A stretch of 12,418 nt of DNA from Pirellulales bacterium (lineage in GTDB: Bacteria; Planctomycetota; Planctomycetia; Pirellulales; JALHLM01), in the NCBI GenBank assembly GCA_022844585.1, contig JALHLM010000133.1, forward strand, positions 1-12,418, written 5' to 3'. The notes beneath the pieces were generated by a model. The model was not told where the DNA came from and did no database searches. It saw only the letters and a list, made by a program, of their open reading frames with translations. Below are positions 6,326-11,187 of this stretch, piece after piece. The translations under genes were made by a program, and so were the position numbers. Numbering within the stretch: the first letter of the stretch is position 1; every line of letters begins with the position of its first letter.

Positions 6326-6850
6326 ATGCCTGACACCCTTTCCGCCGAACTGAGTCTGGGACTGACCTGGCTGCTCGAAGACGTGTTGGATACTGGCACG
6401 GTCGCTGATACGTCGAAGCTGGCGTTTGCCACGTCGTGGCGCGACGGCACGGCCGTCGACCAGGCCGATCAGCTCTGGCACGCGCAACAAACCTTGGCCG
6501 CCAGCGGCGTCGTGTCGCTCGATCTCACGAATCTCGCGCGGAGCGTCTTCGGCGGTTCGCTGGCGATTTCGTTTGCCAAGGTCAAAGCCGTGGTGCTCGT
6601 GAACCTGGCCACGACGAGCGGGCTAGATCTGCTGGTCGGCGGCGCTGGCGCCGGCGGCAACGGCTGGGGAGCGCCGTTCAACAACAACAAGGACGCCAAG
6701 CTCGTCCTGCCCGCCGAGTCGGCGCTCGTGCTCGTGAATCGCAAGTCCGGTTGGACGGTGACCAACGGCTCCAGCGACGTCCTGAAAATCGAAAACCCGC
6801 AAGCCAGCCCCGTCACGTTCAAAGCGGCGCTGATTGGCACGACGGAGTAA
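6326..6850 (+). CDS. Phage structural protein near the major tail gene, 174 residues
   Basis: The first 60 residues are beta-rich (LGLTWLLEDVLDTGTV, KLAFATSWRDGTAV). Then come VSLDLTNLARSVFGGSLAI, FAKVKAVVLVNLATTSG, a glycine loop (LLVGGAGAGGNGWG), a VLPAESALVLVNRKSGW strand pair and a DVLKIENPQASPVTF end. The sequence S-LDLT-L....FG....FAKVKA..V.NL is a pattern I associate with small structural proteins of tail modules, without a functional name. The start lacks a Shine-Dalgarno and follows the CACCTACT repeat. It stands just before the major tail gene. Confidence 0.6.
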   Translation: MPDTLSAELSLGLTWLLEDVLDTGTVADTSKLAFATSWRDGTAVDQADQLWHAQQTLAASGVVSLDLTNLARSVFGGSLAISFAKVKAVVLVNLATTSGLDLLVGGAGAGGNGWGAPFNNNKDAKLVLPAESALVLVNRKSGWTVTNGSSDVLKIENPQASPVTFKAALIGTTE

Positions 6851-6915
6851 GAAGCTGATCCCCGTTCGCGCGGCTCTTCCACGTCTAGCAACTTTCCTAT
6901 CTTCAAGGGCTCTCC

Positions 6916-7299
6916 ATGTCAGTCATCAGCGGCAAAGACGGCAAAGTGATGATCGGCGTCGCAGCCGTGGCGGACATTACGTATTGGAGTTTTTCCACCG
7001 CCGCGCAGAATCCCGCATACGCCAGTTCCGCGACCGCAGGGCATCGCAAGCGGTTAGGGGGCGTAAAGGACGGCGGCGGCGTGATCCGCGGCAAACTCGA
7101 TATCGCCGACGCCGTGACCGACGACTTCAACGAAGGGGACGCGGTCACGCTGTTGCTGTATCTGAACGCGACCAAGTTCTACTCGGTGCCGGCCGTGATC
7201 GATCGCCTGCAATTCGAAGTCGATATCGATTCCGGCGACGTCGTCGGCTGGGAAGCGGAGTTCAGCGCCAACGGGGCTTGGACGAAACCGACGTATTAG
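6916..7299 (+). CDS. Putative major tail (tube) protein
   Basis: A 127-residue, beta-rich protein. It opens VISGKDGKVMIGVAAVADIT, then YWSFSTAAQNPAYASSATAG, a KRLGGVKDGGGVIRGKLDI strand, EGDAVTLLLYLNATKFYS, and VDIDSGDVVGWEAEFSANG at the end. The order (G-x-x-G-x-V strand, W-S-F strand, R-x-x-G-V-K-D-x-x-G turn, D-x-D-x-G-D-V-V, final F-S-A-N-G) matches siphovirus tail tube proteins. ATG 6916 has AAGGG six bases upstream, one of the best ribosome sites here, as expected for an abundant protein. The tail assembly chaperone pair lies downstream after a repeat island. Confidence 0.68.
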   Translation: MSVISGKDGKVMIGVAAVADITYWSFSTAAQNPAYASSATAGHRKRLGGVKDGGGVIRGKLDIADAVTDDFNEGDAVTLLLYLNATKFYSVPAVIDRLQFEVDIDSGDVVGWEAEFSANGAWTKPTY

Positions 7300-7308
7300 C
7301 TCGGGAGA

Positions 7309-7568
7309 TTCACCACGGAGTCACGGAGACACGGAGCGAGGCGCATTGTGAACCGCGGAGGCGCAGAGTCGCGGAGGAAGAGAGAGGGGGAAGAGAGTTT
7401 GAAGTGTTCGGTGTTGGTGATTGATAGATTCGAGTTCACTCTTTCGCTACCTCTTGCACGCATTGAGCTCCCGCGATCACTTCCCGCTCTCCCACTCCGC
7501 GACTCTGCGCCTCCGCGGTTCAATTTGCTTTGTGTGTCTCCTCCGTGTCTCCGTGACTCCGTGGTGAA
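7309..7568. repeat. Nested inverted-repeat element, island A
   Basis: Two perfect arm pairs are concentric. The outer arms (7309-7336 and 7541-7568, 28 bases) begin TTCACCACGGAGTCACGG. The middle arms (7350-7376 and 7495-7521, 27 bases) begin GAACCGCGGAGGCGCAG. Inside, a single GAGTTTGAAGTGTTC copy (7395-7409) belongs to the TTTTCAG family but has no clear right arm. The island fills nearly all of 7300-7595 between the major tail and chaperone genes. Frames through it on both strands are arginine-rich and reflect the repeats, not genes. It would fold into a very long hairpin as RNA. Similar ACGGAG repeats are common between genes in some GC-rich bacteria, to my knowledge. Confidence 0.9.
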
Positions 7569-7595
7569 ATCCCCCTGAACAACTTGGATGACCCG

Positions 7596-8084
7596 ATGAG
7601 CGATGTACCTTTATCGGTCGGCGCACAGACGATTTGCGTGTCGGGCCGCGACTTGACGCTGGCGCCTTTGACGGTCGGCCAGCTCGTCGAAGTCGAGCGA
7701 CGGATCTTGAGCGAGCTGCGCGATCCTTTGCAGGCTATTGCCGCGCGATGGGACGATTTCGACGACGCTCAGCGACGGCAGCTATTGGAGGCGGCATTCG
7801 CGCACCACTCGCGGGCGCCGGCCGTGCCGTTGGCTGAGATTGTCATTTGGATGAATTCCCCGCGCGGAACGGCCTACGCCTGTTGGCTGGCGGCGCGCGT
7901 ATTCGAGCCGCAGCTCGATTGGGAAGCATGTGAGCGGCTCGTACTGGCTGCGCCGCCTGACGTGTTGGAGGCGATCCAACGCGTGCTCGCGCCGCAGTGG
8001 TGGGAGGACTTGCTGGGAAACTCACCTGGCCAGACTCAACAGGGCGCGGCCACGGCGCCTGGCGCAGCCTGTACCGCGAGTTGA
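7596..8084 (+). CDS. Tail assembly chaperone, gpG-like (zero-frame product)
   Basis: A 162-residue protein with LAPLTVGQLVEVERRIL near 21-37, a long helical centre (WDDFDDAQRRQLLEAAF), a PRGTAYACWLAARVF helix and VLAPQWWEDLLG near 130-141. The final 20 residues are low-complexity (GQTQQGAATAPGAACTAS), as expected for a short tail after a frameshift site. Position directly after the major tail protein and the GGGAAAC heptamer at 8015-8021 support assignment to the lambda gpG-type chaperone. ATG 7596 is preferred to TTG 7584. No good ribosome site is visible. The start lies 27 bases after the repeat island. Confidence 0.72.
   Translation: MSDVPLSVGAQTICVSGRDLTLAPLTVGQLVEVERRILSELRDPLQAIAARWDDFDDAQRRQLLEAAFAHHSRAPAVPLAEIVIWMNSPRGTAYACWLAARVFEPQLDWEACERLVLAAPPDVLEAIQRVLAPQWWEDLLGNSPGQTQQGAATAPGAACTAS
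8015..8021 (+). promoter_or_regulatory. Programmed -1 ribosomal frameshift site GGGAAAC
   Basis: Read in the chaperone frame the bases are G GGA AAC, the canonical X XXY YYZ heptamer. It differs by the last base from the GGGAAAG site of lambda G/GT. A -1 slip gives GGG AAA and continues with CTC in the frame that stays open to TAA 8288-8290. About 20 bases downstream GGCGC and GCGCC (near 8043-8058) could pair as a stimulatory stem. Confidence 0.82.
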
Positions 8085-8290
8085 GTCTGGCCTTCGGATG
8101 GACGCCGCAAGAGATTGGCGCGCTCACGCTGGCGGAGTTGACGATTTACCTCGAACCACGGCATGAAGCAGCAACACGTTGGTTGGACGCCGACGAAGCG
8201 CGGAATCGGTGTCGCGATCGCCACGTTCAACGTGCAACATGGGTCCATGACGTTTGGGAGATGATCGAACATGGCCTTTCGACAACCTAA
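8021..8290 (+). CDS. T-domain of the gpGT-like chaperone, reached by -1 frameshift
   Basis: After slippage at 8015-8021 translation would continue for 89 codons to give a fusion of about 231 residues from ATG 7596. The extension begins LTWPDSTGRGHGAWRSLY and carries RELSLAFGWTPQEIGALTLAEL, a W-x-P-x-E-I-x-x-L-T-L-x-E-L pattern typical of the T extension that recruits the tape measure and tail tube subunits in lambda-like phages. No good start codon with a ribosome site serves this frame alone; a GTG at 7997 lies inside the chaperone gene. It overlaps the next gene by 20 bases. Stop is TAA 8288-8290. Confidence 0.75.
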   Translation, partial: LTWPDSTGRGHGAWRSLYRELSLAFGWTPQEIGALTLAELTIYLEPRHEAATRWLDADEARNRCRDRHVQRATWVHDVWEMIEHGLSTT

Positions 8291-8705
8291 AGGCTGGCTG
8301 CTCACCGCTTCGCCACGACGCAACCCGCGACAACCGTTTCGACGCGCGCCGTTTCCACGTGGGAGCGGATCGTCGCGACTTACTGCATCTCGCCAACCGG
8401 CGCCTGCCGCGGCGCCGGCCGGTGCGCCGGCAGTTCCTTGGTGGAAGGCCATGTTGGACGCCCTCGCGATCGCGCCGGCGAGAAATCGGGCACCCCGCGA
8501 CGCCGCCGATCGCGCAGCGCCACCGCGTGATCGAATCGCGCGCGTTGATAGTGACGGCAAATCGCATGATTCCTGGCGACCGGTCACGGAACGGCTGGAT
8601 CGCCAACGCGAACAACTGACCAGCATGGACGGGCACTTGCGGCGGCTCGTCGAACTTCAGACCGCAAGCCATGACGATACCGCCGTCTATGCACCACCGG
8701 CGTAA
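8271..8705 (+). CDS. Basic, proline/alanine-rich protein in the tape-measure position
   Basis: A 144-residue protein. The first 55 residues are basic and low-complexity (PRRNPRQPFRRAPFPRG, then an APAAAPAGAPAVPWW stretch). The last 60 are charged and helical (RPVTERLDRQREQLTSMDGH, LRRLVELQ), like a short coiled coil. ATG 8271 has GGAG ten bases upstream and overlaps the T-domain frame by 20 bases, indicating translational coupling. A siphovirus would carry a tape measure of several hundred to thousands of residues here. This could be a truncated or replaced tape-measure remnant or an unrelated small protein. I do not recognise a family. Confidence 0.55.
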   Translation: MAFRQPKGWLLTASPRRNPRQPFRRAPFPRGSGSSRLTASRQPAPAAAPAGAPAVPWWKAMLDALAIAPARNRAPRDAADRAAPPRDRIARVDSDGKSHDSWRPVTERLDRQREQLTSMDGHLRRLVELQTASHDDTAVYAPPA

Positions 8706-8713
8706 TAGAGATT

Positions 8714-8947
8714 GTTCACCACGGAGGCACGGAGACACGGAAGAGGCGTGAATATTGTTTTGAACCGCGGAGGCGCTGAGACGCCGAGGAAAGGGGTTTG
8801 AAGTTTTCAGTTTTCAGTATGTTGTCTCATCGTGTTCGTTGAGCACTGAACACTTCAGACTCTCCTCCTCTTTTCCTTCACGTCTCAGCGACTCTGCGGT
8901 TCAATCACACTTCTCGCCATTCGCGACTCCGTGCCTCCGTAGTGAAC
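8714..8947. repeat. Nested inverted-repeat element, island B, three concentric arm pairs
   Basis: The outer arms 8714-8734 (GTTCACCACGGAGGCACG...) and 8927-8947 match at 20 of 21 positions. The middle arms 8760-8783 (TTGAACCGCGGAGGCG...) and 8881-8904 match at 22 of 24. The inner arms 8796-8811 (GTTTGAAGTTTTCAGT) and 8845-8860 match at 14 of 16. The order of arm classes is the same as in island A, but the sequence between them differs, so the arms rather than the spacers are conserved. It fills 8706-8994 together with a short leader. No gene is supported within it. Confidence 0.88.
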
Positions 8948-8994
8948 TTCCGAAGCTGCCGTTTCAATTTCTGATTCCTTGAGCGACCGTTCTC

Positions 8995-9858
8995 ATGCCC
9001 GTTGCTTACGAAGAACTCGAAGGCTCGCCGCGGTTGCGGATCAACGATGCCGGCGTGAGCGCCGTACGGACGTTTCGCGTTGCTTGGGCCGATTGGCCGG
9101 CGTTTGCGCGGAGCTTGATTGGGCAGTACCAACTCATTGGCGGCGCTTTGCACTACGTCCCTCCGTTGCCCTTTCCGGGATTGTTGAATCTGATCGCGGA
9201 TGAGTTGGCGATCGAGCCGTTCGATCCGCGCAATCCCACAGGCGACACGTTGCAGACGCTTGACGGCGCGACCAACGCGTACTCCGGCGGCGCGCGGGTG
9301 ACGGCGACCTACCGCACGCTGCGCGATCGCGACAATCGCTCGCGAGATGACTTGCCGAGCGTGCCCGAGGGGACGATCTTGCGGTTTCGCTCCGAAGTCG
9401 CCGCGGAGTATTACTCGACGCCGGGCCGCGTCTGGAGCTGGGACATCGCCGGCGCGCCGAAGGTGCCAGAGGACGTGATGCCCGGCATCTTACTGCCGAG
9501 CGGCGGCTATGAACTGATCTGGCAGCGCGTCGCGTATCCGCCGTGGGCCGCCATGCGGGCGCTCCGCGGCAAAGTGAATCAAAGCACGTTTCTGGGCTCG
9601 CCGTCCGGCACGGTGCTCTTCACCGGCGCGCGGGCGACGCGTGAGTTTCAGTTCCTGGAAGACGGCGGGCTGTGGCGGATCGAGTATCAGTTCCTGGAGC
9701 AAACCAAGGAATTGAACTCCGGCACGAAAGTCGGCTGGAATTATTTTTATCGCGAGCAGGCCTCGGCCGGCGAGCACTGGCTCCGAATCAGAGACGCGAC
9801 CGGCGATCCGCCGTATCTGTCCGGAGATTTCAGCGCGCTGTTCGCGTTTGAGACGTGA
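8995..9858 (+). CDS. Putative distal tail / baseplate structural protein
   Basis: A 287-residue protein rich in beta-strands and aromatics, without signal peptide or membrane segments. Segments include RTFRVAWADWPAFARSLIG near 21-40, GARVTATYRTLRD near 98-110, GYELIWQRVAYPPWAAM near 170-187, TFLGSPSGTVLFTGARATREF near 196-216, and LWRIEYQFLEQ. It ends GWNYFYREQ..., DPPYLSGDFSALFAFE. The W-R-I-E-Y-x-F strand followed by G-W-N-x-F-Y is a pattern I associate with tail-module proteins that are only named as hypothetical. The start ATG 8995 has no Shine-Dalgarno (TTCTC precedes it). Its function is inferred from position only. Confidence 0.5.
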   Translation: MPVAYEELEGSPRLRINDAGVSAVRTFRVAWADWPAFARSLIGQYQLIGGALHYVPPLPFPGLLNLIADELAIEPFDPRNPTGDTLQTLDGATNAYSGGARVTATYRTLRDRDNRSRDDLPSVPEGTILRFRSEVAAEYYSTPGRVWSWDIAGAPKVPEDVMPGILLPSGGYELIWQRVAYPPWAAMRALRGKVNQSTFLGSPSGTVLFTGARATREFQFLEDGGLWRIEYQFLEQTKELNSGTKVGWNYFYREQASAGEHWLRIRDATGDPPYLSGDFSALFAFET

Positions 9859-9872
9859 TCAGTTGCTATTGT

Positions 9873-9890
9873 CACCGCAGAGGCGCAGAG
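9873..9890. repeat. Solo arm of the CCGCGGAGGCGCAGAG repeat class
   Basis: CACCGCAGAGGCGCAGAG is a variant of the middle arm of island A. No inverted partner is visible in the spacer before 9976, so it looks like a decayed element. Confidence 0.5.
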
Positions 9891-9940
9891 GGCAGGTGCG
9901 CAGGCGGCAATGAGAACGGCGGTGGTCAGCGCCTCCCACC

Positions 9941-9969
9941 GAAAACTGAACACTGAAAACTTCAAACTC
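9941..9969 (-). repeat. TTTTCAG-family arm just upstream of the 124-residue gene
   Basis: GAAAACTGAACACTGAAAAC followed by TTCAAACTC ends six bases before ATG 9976. Its reverse complement matches 10354-10382, directly after the stop codon of the same gene, at 27 of 29 positions. The two arms thus bracket the gene as an inverted pair. Confidence 0.75.
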
Positions 9970-9975
9970 CCTCCC

Positions 9976-10350
9976 ATGATTCCCACCGTCCAGCCTGGTG
10001 AGACGATTACCGCGGCGCAGTTCAATGCGCTGGCGGCCGCGGTACGGCGGTTGTCGCATTTGACGACGGCGTTTCCGTTAGAGGCGCATCGTCATGCCGG
10101 CGGCGTGCATTTGTCGCTGGCGGTGCTGGAGCGCGAGGCGGTCTGCGAGCTGACCGGCGATTTGCACATCGGCGGTTCGGCGCCCGCCAAGATTCTCGAT
10201 TTCGACGGAGTGAGTTGGGTGGACGCGGATACTTCTACCATCGTCGTACACGATGCGCTTGGCACGTTTGAGTTTGTCGCGGGCGATCGTGTTTTGGCGA
10301 GATTTCACCGGCAATCCGGCAAGTGGATTGTTTGGAATGGAAAGTGTTAG
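9976..10350 (+). CDS. Phage structural protein, 124 residues, tail-associated
   Basis: It opens VQPGETITAAQFNALAAAVRRL, a helix often seen at the start of tail-fibre-like or minor tail proteins. A beta-rich body follows: GGVHLSLAVLEREAVCEL, then PAKILDFDGVSWVDADTSTI, VVHDALGTFEFVAGDRVLARF and a closing GKWIVWNGKC. The L-G-T-F-E-x-x-A-G-D-R-V-L segment suggests an OB/SH3-like barrel. ATG 9976 is chosen over an in-frame upstream ATG at 9910, which would translate the repeat arm. No Shine-Dalgarno is present (CTCCCTCCC precedes the start). The gene is bracketed by an inverted repeat pair. No enzymatic motif is visible. Confidence 0.6.
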   Translation: MIPTVQPGETITAAQFNALAAAVRRLSHLTTAFPLEAHRHAGGVHLSLAVLEREAVCELTGDLHIGGSAPAKILDFDGVSWVDADTSTIVVHDALGTFEFVAGDRVLARFHRQSGKWIVWNGKC

Positions 10351-10353
10351 AGT

Positions 10354-10386
10354 GAGTTTGAAGTGTTCAGTGTTCAGTGTTCAGTG
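10354..10386 (+). repeat. TTTTCAG-family arm with short tandem TGTTCAG units
   Basis: GAGTTTGAAGTGTTCAG is followed by repeated TGTTCAG units, starting three bases after the stop codon of the preceding gene. It is the inverted partner of 9941-9969. Confidence 0.75.
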
Positions 10387-10424
10387 ATTTGATTGCGGAG
10401 GCAGCTCGCTCTCCTCCCTACTCC

Positions 10425-10479
10425 ACCTACTAACTACTTCACCTACTACCTACTTCACCTACTACCTACTTCACCTACT
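10425..10479 (+). repeat. 16-bp tandem repeat ACCTACTACCTACTTC before the Cys-rich gene
   Basis: Two perfect units (10441-10456 and 10457-10472), one with a single mismatch (10425-10440) and a partial unit (10473-10479) run up to eight bases before ATG 10488. The leader holds no Shine-Dalgarno. This is the longest of the four pyrimidine repeats in the window. Confidence 0.88.
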
Positions 10480-10487
10480 GTGCCCCC

Positions 10488-11111
10488 ATGTCCTCCGTTT
10501 CCGCACGCTTCGCTCCCTTTTCCGGCGGTTATCCCTGTTGCTGTGGAGATGATGGCGGCGGGTCTTCGGGGATTTCTGGCGGCGGTTCGACGTCGACCAG
10601 CACTTCGTCTACGTCGAGCCTGCCGATTGAGACCACCGGCTGTGTGTTTTGCGCCGGCGGCCTGGTGGCGGAATACTACCAGGTGGAAATCTCCGGGATG
10701 GCGGAGCACACGAATTGCGACGACTGCGTGGCGCTTGACGGCGTGTACATCGTCGGGCCCGTGCAGCAGACGTCGGTCGGCGGCGATCCGTTCGATTGCT
10801 CCGACGCCATTCTGCTGGCCACGGTCTGCGGCGGCAGCGATGAGCCGGGTTGCTATGGCGTCCTCGCGCTGCAGTTCTATCAAAACGCGGGCGCTTATCG
10901 CTTGTTGGTCACGTTGCGAACCGGCGGCACGCCCTGCGGACAGGGGGGCGGGCAGCCGACCATCGAATGGGAACAGAGCTACGGCGGCAGCGCGCCCGAT
11001 TGCTTGCTGGAGAATGAAGCGTTGCCATTCATCACGAACGGCGTGCCGACGACGGAACGCTGCGATGGCAGCGCCGCGACGTGCATCGTGACGGCAATCC
11101 CTGCCCCCTAG
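10488..11111 (+). CDS. Cysteine-rich planctomycete-type phage-module protein
   Basis: A 207-residue protein with 14 cysteines. An N-terminal CCC triplet (residues 17-19) is followed by a Gly/Ser/Thr linker at about 22-44 (GGGSSGISGGGSTSTSTSS). Then come GCVFCAGG and a YYQVEISGMAEHTNCDDC segment leading into VALDGVYIVGPV. The remaining cysteines are spread through turn-rich sequence (FDC, TVC, GCYG, PCG, DCL, RCD, TCI). The 'isG....C..C..ldGvY' pattern recalls a domain I have seen repeatedly in planctomycete proteins, without known function. Such density suggests zinc binding or disulfides. There is no signal peptide. The start lies after the 16-bp tandem repeat with no ribosome site. Confidence 0.6.
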   Translation: MSSVSARFAPFSGGYPCCCGDDGGGSSGISGGGSTSTSTSSTSSLPIETTGCVFCAGGLVAEYYQVEISGMAEHTNCDDCVALDGVYIVGPVQQTSVGGDPFDCSDAILLATVCGGSDEPGCYGVLALQFYQNAGAYRLLVTLRTGGTPCGQGGGQPTIEWEQSYGGSAPDCLLENEALPFITNGVPTTERCDGSAATCIVTAIPAP

Positions 11112-11126
11112 TCTTCGCTCGCCTTG

Positions 11127-11161
11127 CACAGTCTCCTTTCGCGGAGCGAAAGGAGACTGTG
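11127..11161. terminator. Perfect 16-bp hairpin with 3-base loop, likely terminator
   Basis: CACAGTCTCCTTTCGC (11127-11142) and GCGAAAGGAGACTGTG (11146-11161) are perfect complements around GGA. It lies 15 bases after the stop of the Cys-rich gene and 26 bases before ATG 11188. No T-tract follows (TTCCTCTCC), so factor-independent termination is uncertain. The symmetry would also suit a protein-binding site or RNase III substrate. Confidence 0.6.
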
Positions 11162-11187
11162 TTCCTCTCCGGTCACGAGGTGCATTG

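Noticed and set aside
7348..7578. Arginine-rich reading frames on both strands inside island A
   Set aside because: They translate the inverted repeats themselves, giving near-identical peptides on both strands, a familiar annotation artefact of these repeats.
8163..8264. 33-codon frame from ATG 8163
   Set aside because: It lies fully inside the T-domain frame, which has a better pattern, and has no clear ribosome site.
8905..9153. Minus-strand frame through island B into the 287-residue gene
   Set aside because: It mixes repeat arms with antisense of a clear coding gene.
9910..9975. ATG 9910 as the start of the 124-residue gene
   Set aside because: It would translate the TTTTCAG-family arm; ATG 9976 begins the recognisable VQPGETITAAQFN segment.
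10425..10479. CRISPR-like array
   Set aside because: Units are contiguous 16-mers with no spacers, so it is a simple tandem repeat.
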